Source: Jaltomata sinuosa (lineage: Eukaryota > Streptophyta > Magnoliopsida > Solanales > Solanaceae). From it: a DNA stretch of 64,000 bases. This document shows, one piece after another, positions 34,701 through 44,356 of this stretch. The position numbers and the translations under genes were made by a program. Under the pieces are notes generated by a model. That model saw nothing but the letters and a program-made list of their open reading frames with translations, searched no databases and was not told the DNA's origin. The stretch is taken from NCBI GenBank assembly GCA_003996215.1, contig QJPP01000309.1:124001-188000 (forward strand), written 5' to 3'. The stretch's first letter is position 1; every line of letters begins with the position of its first letter.

Positions 34701-36224
34701 TGACAGACCCGATGCTTTGAGTTGGGAGTTGGGAAGTAACTAAATGTTCACTGTCAAGTCCTTCTATGAGAAGCTTTTGGTTAGGGCGGAGAATAGTTTC
34801 TCATATGATTCGGTTCGGATACCTAAGGTGCCGAGGAAGGCATGCTTCTTCACATGGTTGGCGACTAAAAGGGTGATTTTGACAGCGGGGAATCTTAGAA
34901 AAAGAAAAGTAGCTTGCATAAGTTGGTGTTTCCTATGTAAGGGGACAGGTGAGGAACGTGGATCATATTCGGTTACATTGCAAACTAGCCACGAGGTTAT
35001 GGTGGGATATCTTTAAACAGTTTGGTGTTTCTTAGACTATGCTAAAATCCGTCAATGAGTTGATGTCCAGCCGGAAGAGTGGAGCCAAGAGAAGAAGGCC
35101 AAGAGTGGAGCTAGGAAAAGAAGGCACAAGGCCCGGAATGTTACTCCTCTTGCTCTTCGGTGGGTCATATGGAAAAAGAGAAATCGGAGAGCTTTTGAAG
35201 GGGTGGAGATGAGCTTTGCTCAATTGAGGAGTAGTCTCAGATACCTTATTTTCTTTTGGAGCACGCATGTCGTTCCTGTTTGTATAAAGGATTGGGTATC
35301 TTTTGAATAGAACCATATTTCGTAGGTTTCTCCTTTCTTGGTATACCTTATGTATACGGCCATAATGGTCTTATGAATGAAATACTTTACTTGATCAAAG
35401 AAAACCTTGAAGAGTAACAGAATCTATGTACTCAAGTTTCACAAAACCTTCCAATTAACCGGTACCACCAGAAAAGCAATTTCCAAGCAGTTAAACTCTT
35501 GCCTGAAATGCAAATCGCACACCTATAACCGGGTTATGGGAATTTGAAGCAATGTGAAGAATTCTCATAATTAGAGAACTCCAACTACTAATAATGACCT
35601 GATAAAGGAACACTAAGCAATTCTACAGAAAACAAAAATCTCTCCATTAATCAAATATAATAAAAACAAAAAACTTTATGCTCAAATATCACCAAAATGC
35701 TCCAAACCAACGAGTTCCACACAAAGCAATAAAAACGAAACATGTTCGCAGTTTCAAACAAAATCCCCAGATAATCAAAATAGAAATTGATTTCAAAAAA
35801 CAATAAAAATACAAACTTTTGCACAAAAAGCAAGAATTATGATAAAGCAACTAATTATGGTTGTAGCAAAGGATGCAGGCCACCTTGAATCTTATACAGA
35901 TTAGCATAAAAAATTAGTGATGTATAACGAATCTTTACATGTATCTTTTTTTCATATGGGTGTCGTTTATAATGACGGACCTGATAAAAGGAGGCTATCG
36001 TCGAATTGAGAAAGAGGGGTGACGTGAGTGATGGACTTTTTGCCATTGCAAGCAGTTCTTTGCTTGTGGGAATTGACGCAAGGGAGGCTACAAGTGCGTA
36101 TAGAGCAACCTGGGCATTTGTACTTCCATGGTTTTGACTTGCACTCTTCACATTCAACTGATGAAATTGCCTGAGGGTTTGATTCTTGTTCCTCCTCCAT
36201 TAACAGAAATTCCTTTTTTTGCAT
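25768..36224 (-). CDS. HIT zinc-finger protein, BCD1/ZNHIT6-like box C/D snoRNP assembly factor
   Basis: Five exons on the minus strand, 35981-36224, 33172-33373, 27149-27217, 26881-27013 and 25768-26247, join in phase to a 375-residue protein; a second ATG at 36200 would give 367 residues. All introns are GT-AG. Residues 25-59 form a zf-HIT domain with all eight metal ligands: C25, C28, C37, C40, C45, C49, H53 and C59. A basic segment follows (LEDVKKFAESARRMRQRL), then the conserved BCD1 region with ISWTIEWRF, GPWNHPL and a YPVIYVFLP motif. The acidic tail ends EDELEEGEIAPL. In yeast and mammals BCD1 binds assembly factors and is needed for box C/D snoRNA stability in the nucleus; that role is inferred here from family membership. 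Introns 1 (2.6 kb) and 2 (6 kb) are swollen with retroelement relics. The 3' UTR probably reaches to about 25430. Confidence 0.9.
28075..30020 (+). mobile_element. RTE-type LINE relic in intron 2 of the HIT gene
   Basis: Conceptual translation, across several frameshifts and stops, gives RTE-clade reverse-transcriptase pieces: VKCIKDENGKVLVEE (about 28100), NYRGIKLLSHTMKV (28500), SENQFKFMLGPSTIEVIHLV (28570), FGHVMRR with RGRGRPKKYWGEVIRQDM near 29470-29640. The reverse-transcriptase catalytic box is broken: translation reads FAD and then shifts. The 3' tail has CTACCCTCCCCAAGCCCCAC and ends at a GTTGTAA-type tract near 30016. It lies antisense to the host gene and is not able to move by itself. 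Confidence 0.85.
30050..30452 (+). mobile_element. L1-type LINE 3' fragment with poly(A) tail
   Basis: The translation RITETLHNWEEAG...NWRIVPAAIWWTIWKERNLKSF is the C-terminal tail found downstream of the zf-RVT domain in plant L1-like LINEs. After a stop at about 30226 the related coding words go on in the same direction (VKLNCISTLCFWCNQIYSND). It ends in an A run at about 30440-30452. It is heavily 5'-truncated. Confidence 0.75.
30724..30957. mobile_element. Stowaway-like MITE in intron 2 of the HIT gene
   Basis: The ends CTCCCTCCGTCCAAATTTAT and CACATAAATTGGGACGGATG are inverted repeats. The internal words TTTGTGGTCTAAAACAAAGA are typical of the family in the window. TA-type target sites are likely (GTA at both ends). 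Confidence 0.85.
31316..32779. repeat. Large imperfect inverted repeat (hairpin) in intron 2 of the HIT gene
   Basis: The arm 31316-31993 is the reverse complement of 32101-32779 with scattered changes and small indels, leaving a spacer of about 107 bases. Paired landmarks include GTTCTTCAATCGTGGCATTC with its counterpart near 32205, GTTGACAGTGCCTGCTCATA near 31950 with its counterpart near 32130, and ACTACGTAATGACTTAATCC with its counterpart near 32755. Translation of the right arm gives a broken, Glu/Lys-rich coiled-coil-like stretch; it may be a captured gene or retroelement piece. A transcript through it, such as the host pre-mRNA, could form a stem of nearly 700 base pairs. Confidence 0.85.
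33880..35400 (+). mobile_element. L1-type LINE relic in intron 1 of the HIT gene
   Basis: The translation contains NPVIQRVEKTLAEWQKRYLS, KGGKEVLIKSTLLSIPTY, WGGLGVKDLKVFNREILGKW (after a stop at 34112) and then a zf-RVT domain (FTVKSFYEKL, PRKACFFTWLA, CISWCFLCKGTGE) with VDHI and LHCKLA in another frame. The C-terminal words LALRWVIWKKRNRRAFEGVE end near 35310. Frameshifts and stops show that it is dead; the reverse-transcriptase core lies upstream and is missing. A shorter insert is nested in it at 34510-34538. Confidence 0.85.
34510..34538 (-). mobile_element. Minimal truncated retroposon with 18-bp target duplication
   Basis: Twenty-nine bases (a T run followed by GGATGACCGTAGTGTCCGGG) are inserted between two exact 18-bp copies of ATTGTATAGGGCCTCTTT (34492-34509 and 34539-34556). 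Read on the minus strand it is a short 3' end with a poly(A) tail, as left by LINE-driven retroposition with strong 5' truncation. The retained words CCGGACACTACGGTCATCC resemble the end of a dispersed plant SINE, from memory. Confidence 0.75.
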
Positions 36225-36439
36225 TTTTTGCGTGTGTTTGTGTGTTTCTTGAGTTTTCTGCTTTCAGGGTTTTGTAATTGTATTGGGGGTTTTATAATGC
36301 TAGGGAAGGAACTAGGAAGTGGATTAGTGGGGTTCTTGGCAATTATTAGCCCCTAATAAAGGCCTAAAGTATAGTATTATCTTCTCTAAAATCTACACTT
36401 TATCCTATTTTCCTAATAATTACTAGATGCCAAGTATAT

Positions 36440-36900
36440 GCTATTTTGTTTCTCAATTTATGGGACATAAATAGAATTTGGAGAGTCATCAATTAAATTT
36501 TTTGTATGATTTTTAAATATTTTAACTTGTTAATCACTGTGACACTGATGGAATTTAGAGAGTCAACTCAATTCTTTTTATATAATTTTTAGATATTTTA
36601 AGTTGTTAATTATTGTGATTTATATTACTTTCTAGGTAAAATAATATATGCTACTTTCTCTACTCCAATTTATGTGTCATTGATAGAATTTGGAGTCATT
36701 TAAATTTTTTATATGTCTTTTAAATATTTTAAATTGTTATTTATTGTGATTTATTGTATTTTTTTACGTCATTTCAAATAATATATGTTACTTCCTCTGA
36801 CCTAATTTATGTGGCAGTGATAGAATTTTCAGAGTCAACCAAATATTTTTATGTCTTTCAAATATGTTAATAATTGTGATTTATCTTTTTACATATTTTT
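36440..36900. repeat. Tandem array of an approximately 120-bp unit
   Basis: About four diverged copies contain the words 'aatttatg-g-ca-tgatagaatttgg', 'gagtca', 'ttttaaatattttaa-ttgtta' and TTATTGTGATTTAT in constant order. The unit looks like one arm of a Stowaway-like MITE that has been amplified in tandem. Confidence 0.7.
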
Positions 36901-37166
36901 AAATATATAATAAATTAAAATAAGAAAATTAACGAAAAATGATCAAAATGCCCCTAAATGTTGAATTCAGCTGGTGAAACTCCCTCTTATTATTTATAGT
37001 ACCTCTAATTTTTTTAATTTCCTGTAAAATCATAAAAAGGAAATATCCCATTTTCAATTATTAACATTAACAAGATTAAAATAAAAGAACAACAATCTAT
37101 TTTATTAGTCAAAATTTTAAATATAATAGCAATAAATAAGAAAGTAATTTTACTTCTGTCAGTAAC

Positions 37167-37260
37167 ATAATTAAAAATTAGAGTATGTTCATTGATGAAT
37201 CAAGTCGAGAGGATAATTAAAAATTAGAATACGTTCATTGATGAATCAAGTCGAGAGGAA
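37167..37260. repeat. Tandem duplication of an approximately 47-bp segment
   Basis: TTCATTGATGAATCAAGTCG, preceded by AATTAAAAATTAGA(G/A)TA, occurs twice in a row with two base differences. Confidence 0.9.
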
Positions 37261-38654
37261 TATGCTTGACTATTTCATAATGAATTTACTGGATAAAAAT
37301 GATTTTTTTCTTTTCTTTTATCAGAGTTCTTTGCATTGTATTTTATTTCTATGATGAAAAGATAATGTCAATGTAATTCATCAATTTCATTGGAGATAAA
37401 AATATAAAAAAACATTAATGAATGCATGAGGATTTTCTTTGATTCATCACTTTTACATTATTCACTAATTTAATAAAAGATTTTTCAATTGATTTACCAG
37501 TTTAGACAACACAAAGCATCATTAAGGACTAGAGATGAAACAACGGAAAACTGACTTAAGAACACGAGAATTATATAAAAAAAAATTGTGATCTAAAACC
37601 TCTAATAAATGAGCGACGATTAAAGACTGAAGACTAATTATAATAATTGACTTTATAACAAAGACAAGAATTGACCATATTAAAGGACTTGATAGCTGAT
37701 AAAGTCTACTTTGAATTTAAAAACTCCAGTTACCACCTTCATGAGAATTATGATTTTGAGAACTATCCTCTTTTTTTTTTGTTTTGCGATAACATTTACA
37801 TCAAATTTGAATAGCTCGACCTAAACAGCACGTCTTGTTACTTTTTTTAACTTTGTCTAACTGTAATTTGATTACTAAAGTTGCTCCGGCCTATATTTTC
37901 CTGTCAATATTTTTGAGTTGAGGCACATGATCTTATACATTAGTATTCATTATTCTTTTTTATTATTCAATGTTTGTGATTCTTTCCGGAGATATTTAAA
38001 TGCATCAAGGATATTTGATTTGCCCACATTAGCATGATCGTGTTGACGATCATTTAGATTTAGTTCAAGAAATTTATCAGTTATTTTTTCTATACTTATG
38101 AAGCCATAATAACGTAATTTTTCACTTAGTGAAAAAGAGCATAATATCAACATCTATTCATGTTTACTTTTTTAAAAAAGTTTTTTTTTCTTTTCGAGAA
38201 AGTAACAATGTGTGCTTCCTTTTACTCAATCAACTTCAAATTTCGATCTTCTGCCTATTTCTCTGACTTTTTTTTCATTGTAAAAGTCAAATAATTAAAG
38301 GAAAAAAAATTATTTTGACTGAATAAGTCTGAGCAATTTTGAGAGGATGTAAATATATAATAGGTGCATGAGTCTATTTATCATATTTATTTAATATTTT
38401 TATATTATAAGTCTATTTGTCATACGTATTATCACCTTAATTTAGTATTTTTATATCATCTGAATCTAGTATGAATTTACCTTAAATTTCAATAAAATAT
38501 GTCTTTTTTCTCACTGCACTCACAAATAATAAAGCTTTTGAATTTAAAGACAAATAAAAAATAACAATACCTTTAATTTACTTAGATATATAATATAATT
38601 CAAAATAAATTTTTTGAAATATTGGTAAAATTATCTTTGTGTTATTGTCAGGAC

Positions 38655-39254
38655 TAGGGGCGTTCACGGATCGATTTGAATCGATTATTGGTCAAAATCA
38701 TAATCAAATCAATATAATCAATTTTTTAAATTCTCAAAATCAAATCAAACCAAATATAATATATATTTATATCGGTTTGGTTGTTATCAGTTTTGGTTCG
38801 ATTTGATTTGATTATTCGGTTATTAACCATACACGAAAATAAATGAGACGATTCATTCAAACGAGAAAAAAAGACAACAATTCTCTTAAAAAGAAAAAAA
38901 TACATTGTGAGATTACCACATAAAACAATAAAATGGCGTACTCTAATATAAAATATTTAAATTATAAATAAATTTTGATGAAAACATATATATAAGATAA
39001 TTAAAATTATTCATAAAAAATAATAAATCATGTATATATAATTATAAAAGATATGTAATATAATTTATCTGTTCAGTCTGATTATTTCTTTGATTTTTCT
39101 GAGCAAAATCAAAATCAAAATCAAATCAAATATTATCGATTCTTAAAAATATAAAATCAAACCAAATCAAATCAAATAAAAATTAATTTATTTAATCGAT
39201 TCGGTTTGATTTTTCGGTTTAGATCGATTTTTATCCAAATCGTGAACACCCCTA
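38655..39254. mobile_element. 600-bp hAT-type MITE
   Basis: The ends TAGGGGCGTTCACGG and ATCGTGAACACCCCTA are inverted. Direct repeats GTCAGGAC (38647-38654) and GCCAGGAC (39255-39262) match at 7 of 8 positions. The interior is a close reverse complement of parts of 20164-20713 (shared GGTTATTAACCATACACGAA and ATTTAAATTATAAATAAATT). Confidence 0.85.
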
Positions 39255-39997
39255 GCCAGGACCCAAATCTAGGTCCTGAACATGACAAACACCCGAAAAT
39301 CATTACTGGCCCAAGAGAATCATTTAGCTTACATCATGAGCATTCAATTACAGTTCGTGAAAGAAGCATTTTAGAAACATGGTTAATAAAACTGGAGGAG
39401 GATCCACTGTTTCATAAACCTCAAAGCAAAATCTTAATACATAAATATGAAAACTTTGAAATATAAGGGATAAAAATTAAACGTATCTAATATATATAGT
39501 TATCTACGGAGCCTATAAGAAAAATAATTAATCTTTACGAGGCAAATTTATCAGCATACCTTAAAATTGATTGGTCCAAATAAAATAAATTAAGACTTCT
39601 AAACTAGTGGAGACTCATTAAGAGCTGATATAAGTGGACCTAATGCTACATGAAATCACGAACGTATGTTTCAAAACCTGCATCATGAAATAATGCAACA
39701 TTCAAGACAGTCAATACGTAAAATGTATTAGTATGTAAAACTGAAAAAGGAAAACATAACATGTAATACATATATGAAATTGAAATCATGAATCATAAGA
39801 AGGAACTGAAAACATCAAAAGCATAATTCATCAATTGAGGAGGGATAAGAGATTCATCAATATCATTAATTTTTCTTTTAAACTAGATGATATAACCGAC
39901 ATTAATACATAATACATCATAAAATATGTGGGTTCAATAAATACTCGATCATCTGAACTTTAATTCATATTTACTGCATGGATTCTTCTATGTAAAA

Positions 39998-42029
39998 TAG
40001 GGGTGAGCATAAAAATTGAAGAATCAAGAAATTGAATCGAACTAAATTAATCCAGTTCTTCAACTCATTTTTTTTAATACTTTAGTTCTTCAGTTCGGTG
40101 TTTGATTTAAGGGCAATGGTAACGATCTCAATCGAGTGACTAAAATCGATACCGGAAATACAGAATTCAACAACACAAAATAAAGATAGTGGAGAAATTA
40201 AGATGAGAATTAGAAGAAATTAAGATGAGAATAGAAGAAAGAAAGGCTAATTGAATCAACAATCAACCAAGGGAGAAGAGAACTCAATCAAATGCATGAG
40301 AAACCAAATTGAATCCACAAGATGATAACTCGATGATCAATTAAGCAATGAAGATAACACAAGCAATTCGGGAATTCACCCTAATCACTCATTCTAAACT
40401 AATAATTGGAATTGAACCCAATCAATATCCTAACCTAAAATATCAAGTCTATTCAAGACAATTCAACCATCAAAAATCTCCTTATGAAAATGGCTAAGGC
40501 AACTATTTATAGTTATTGCTTTTACACAAATAGTCTATTACAAAAATAGCCCAAAAGTGACTATTTTAGAAATAACCCACAAAGGCCCTTCTTGATTGCC
40601 CAAATGGCATCTTGATCGCCCATGGCCTTGTATATTTGTTGCTCCATGGCTTCCTCCGAGATCCAAGCTATCATCCATATGTGAAAGCCCCTCCAATTAT
40701 GCTCTAAGCTAACCGTGATCGTATTCCGATTTTTTTTTTTTTTTTTGGGGGATTTTCGGTTTTTTTTTTTTTTTTTTTTGGATTTTGAAGATATCAAATT
40801 TCCAAGACTTAGATTTGTGGAAACAAACCTAAACCGAGCTCTAATACCAAATAATAACGGACAAAGAGGGAAGAACAAGAAGGAAAGAAAACAAAAGAAG
40901 GATATGTGAGTTAATATTCAAACTCTTGAATTTTTATGGGCAACAAGGGACTTGATACCCTCACCTCCCAATTGAATTCAATAATTCAAACACAAACCCT
41001 AATTTGAGAAAAATCAAAGGAACTCAAGAAATCACAAATGAGCAACCTTCGATTAACCAAACCAAGAAGTTCACCAACAATTTCAAGATCCACTCTATTA
41101 AAATTATCAACTAATGCTAGGCTTCACCTAGAAACTACAAGCTAAATACCTAGAAACTACAAGTTTCAAAGCTCAATATTCAATATTCATCCAAAACTCC
41201 TTGCAAAATAAAGAAAATCCTATTTATACTAAAGGAGATAAGAAGACATTGGCTTTTTACAATATTGCCCTTAATGAGGCAAGGGCCTTGTTTGGTTGTC
41301 TTCTTTGTGGATTCTTGAATTTAAAGCATAGTCACTTGCACAAATGACTTCTTTTCTTCATCCACATCACTCCCACGACTCCTAAGCTTCTCTTTTCACG
41401 AACATCATATGTGTCATTCATGCCATCCATGCTCGTGTCAACCATGCTATCCATGCTAGTATCATCAAATTATTTTAAAAAATAGATATATACTATTAGA
41501 TCTTAGTCTTGATGTTATTGGCAACAATGTATAGTTGGCAGAACTTTCTTGTAAGGATGATGTCCCAGCAGTTTCTTCTAAAAAAGAAAAAAAGAGAATG
41601 ATATGGGTATAAATTGCTATCTGTGCTCGCCATTTATAAGGCAATAATATTGGTGATTTAATTTCATAGTGATTATCAGTGTACTGTAACATTTATTCAT
41701 AATTTTGACGCAACAGGCAACAACTATATGTGCTCACTATATCTTATCTAAAAAATATGTGCTCACCATTTTTTAATGTGTAAGTTTTTAAATTTTGTCA
41801 TGCATGTCATTGTCAATTGCTAGAACTATTTTGATAATTTTGTTTTCATTTTGTTTTTGACTTGCACCAAAAAATTAATTTAGAAATATCGAACTAAATC
41901 AAATCGAAGTTCAAAAAGTTGAATCAAATCAAATTAATTTGATTCGATATTAGATGCACATTTTTGTAAAATCAAAAATTGAATCAAACTTTGACAAAAT
42001 GAAATCGAAGAATCGAACGCTCACCCCTA
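39998..42029. mobile_element. Approximately 2-kb hAT-type element with inserted interior
   Basis: The ends TAGGGGTGAGCATAAAAATT and AATCGAACGCTCACCCCTA are inverted. Flanks ATGTAAAA (39990-39997) and CTGTAAAA (42030-42037) agree at 7 of 8. The outer 90 and 190 bases look like a MITE; between about 40110 and 41840 lies foreign sequence with two long T/A runs and the phrase GAGCTCTAATACCAAA (40833-40852), which is the complement of an initiator-tRNA-like primer-binding site. That suggests retroelement-derived DNA inside the MITE, on the minus strand, but no LTR pair or protein was identified. Confidence 0.6.
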
Positions 42030-43510
42030 CTGTAAAACAACGTCTAGGCATGTAACATCACCCTCATAGAGGAATCATCTAAAGCTGTTCAGATTTCCAG
42101 AATAACTATACCTATGTCGGCAACACGTAATTTCAATGAAGAGCCTTTTTTTGACTCACATCTTCTCGGTTAATCATCTAGCTCTCTTAAGCCTGTAATA
42201 AATCATATTCAACTCAACAAGCATATATTAATTTTAAAAAATGATTCATATAAAATTAATAGCGTCATACGAATAACTTGCAAGTTCATCTCTTCATATC
42301 ACATATCATCATTAATTATGGTTATTATGAGCAATATTCATATCATTAAGAAGGATCATGATAATAAATGATTCATGAAAAGTAGTCACAAAATATTTTG
42401 TTGAAATCATGGTAACTTGGATCTTTTGTGAAAGAAACAAGAAATCAATATAATTAGTATTTTCAAACCAAATTATCATTAGAAATTCATAAAACTTTGT
42501 GACATCAAAGGTAATTCACAATATTCTATAATTTGTAGGTTCATGAACTACTCAAATTCATAATAGGAATTATAAAAGTTCATATGCCATTAATTACATA
42601 AAATATAAACACAAGTATAGAGACTTCATGAATAACATCAATAAATTGTAAATTTCTAAGATTCGAGGAATATAGCTCTAACCATAATTCATCAAAAATT
42701 AAATGAACATAAAAAATTAAAACTCGAGAAAATTCTTGATTTAGGACAATCTCGCATACCTCAGTGAAAAAACTTGATGAAGAATATTGAAAAAGGCATC
42801 CTAGCTTAATGTTTTCTTGAGAATTTTAGAGCATTAGAACTTGAGAGAGAATGAGAGGGATGAATAGTGAATTTGATAAGTTATACCTTTCTAAAAAGTT
42901 TTAAAAGTCATTTAGATAGCTTTGCAAAGAACTTACGACAAAAATACCCTCATTTAAAATAAAATTGAAAAAATATCGTAGTATACGGTTCAAATGACGG
43001 ATTGTGAACCTGATCAATGGACTGTGAATCAAACCGTCAAATTTTGAGCAAATTTCTAACTCATTCGACCATTTTGACACTCAAAACGACGTACCATCGT
43101 CTGAATGATGGACCGTCATTTCTATATGTTGTTTTCTGGTAGACTGAAACTCTTTGATAAAATGATCATAACTTTTTATTTCGAACTCAAATTAAGACAC
43201 GATCGATGGCATTGGAGAGAAGTTAAAAACTTTTAATTTGGTGATATCAGGTCACACAATTCTTCATATTCTAGGAGGAGTGATCGTTTGAAGTTGACCC
43301 TAGTAAAAACTTTTACGAAAACTTAATCGTTAAAAGGGTTCTCAACTCAACGTTGTGCTAGAGATTTCTTATGACCATAATTCATATCCAAAGCACCTAC
43401 CACACTAGAAAATTAATCTTAACATTTATTTACAACTTTAAATCATCGACCAGGCCTATATACATACGCATAATTATTCAAATTCTAGCCCGAAAGTTTG
43501 AGGTGTTACA

Positions 43511-43642
43511 CTTATAGGTGTCGGATTTGAGTCGTGAAACTAATAATTTTATATTAGGGTAAGTTATCTACATCACATGACCCTTTTGGGGTGCGGCCTT
43601 TCCTTGAACCCTGCTAAAACGGAATGCTTGTGCACCAAATTT
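43511..43642 (+). mobile_element. 3' part of the first interrupted SINE
   Basis: CTTATAGGTGTCGGATTTGA holds a box-B-like motif. It is followed by TTAGGGTAAGTTATCTACAT, TTGGGGTGCGGCCTTTCCTT and GGAATGCTTGTGCACCAAAT, in the order seen in TS-like SINEs. Its 5' part is at about 38609-38639. Confidence 0.7.
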
Positions 43643-43866
43643 AATATTTTCACATTATGAGTCTATTTATCATGTGAATTGCCTCATTTATTTAATGTTT
43701 TCATAATATATGATTCTAATACGAGATTATCATGACGCTCAACAAAAATTGTCTTCTTATTTATTGCACCTACAATTGCAAATTAATAAAGCTAAATTGA
43801 ATAAAATATAAGTAAAAAATAGCAATGCTTTTAATTTATTTACATACATAATGTTAATTCGGAATG

Positions 43867-44007
43867 GGAGCCTTGAAGCATCAGTAAAATTATATCCGTG
43901 TAATTTATAGATCTCGAGTTCGAGCCATAAAAATAACCATTAATGCTTGTATTAGATATGTTAAATAAATTATATTTTTTGAGGTGCGACTCTTTTTCAG
44001 ACCCTGT
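43867..44007 (+). mobile_element. 5' part of the second interrupted SINE
   Basis: GGGAGCCTTGAAGCATCAGT, box B TCTCGAGTTCGAGCCATAAA and GAGGTGCGACTCTTTTTCAG are followed by GACCCTG. The element breaks off at 44007 and resumes at 49547-49590 (GCTAACGAGGTTGCCTGTGC, then ACCAGATTGCTG). Confidence 0.75.
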
Positions 44008-44356
44008 TGTCACGACCTAACCTACCGGGTCGTGCGCGCGCCTACTCTATGCACCTAGATAGACGAACCCTTACCACCCGTCCAACAGGTAAAATGCGGA
44101 AAAGAGAAAATAAACCCTGAAATAACCTTATTTTTAGAGAAACATATTTTTTATGAAAATTACAACCAACATTTTTATAATTTAAAATACCCTCCCTAGG
44201 ACCTAGTCTAAACAGGTACAAGAGCTACCAGGATTTATATAGAGAGATGTAAATGAGACACAACTTTCATCATGGAATCGAAGGACAGAAGCTGCTGCAT
44301 ATCACCATCGTCATGTACCTATGAAACATCACCAACCCAGCAACCAGACTATACCC

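Larger units (their letters stand above)
36225..38608. other. AT-rich intergenic stretch without a gene
   Basis: The 5' flank of the HIT gene is followed by AT-rich DNA with a diverged tandem repeat (36440-36900) and a direct duplication (37167-37260). The last part (38370-38608) is the first copy of the tandem unit described at 38370-44007. No coding sequence is supported; the 67-codon frame at 37950-38153 has no recognised family. Confidence 0.7.
38640..43510. mobile_element. LTR-like insertion splitting the first SINE
   Basis: The left end TGTTATTGTCAGGACC and right end AGTTTGAGGTGTTACA resemble the TGT...ACA ends of long Solanaceae LTRs, and the sequence is placed inside a SINE (38609-38639 and 43511-43642). 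Without its own nested hAT-type elements (38655-39254, 39998-42029) it is about 2.2 kb, with no reverse transcriptase seen, so it may be a solo LTR. The target duplication is not clean (CTTTG against CTTAT), so the borders are tentative. Confidence 0.45.
38370..44007. repeat. Tandemly duplicated unit: AT-rich segment plus SINE
   Basis: The segment 38370-38608 (words such as TAAGTCTATTTGTCATACGT, AATAACAATACCTTTAATTT) is clearly related to 43645-43866 (TGAGTCTATTTATCATGTGA, AATAGCAATGCTTTTAATTT). In both cases a TS-like SINE follows at once, and in both cases that SINE is split by a different LTR-type insertion. The simplest reading is one ancestral unit that was duplicated in tandem and then hit twice. 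Confidence 0.7.

Noticed and set aside
40561..40878. 105-codon minus-strand frame
   Set aside because: It is held open by two long T runs that translate as poly-Lys; there is no recognised protein and it lies within transposon-derived DNA.
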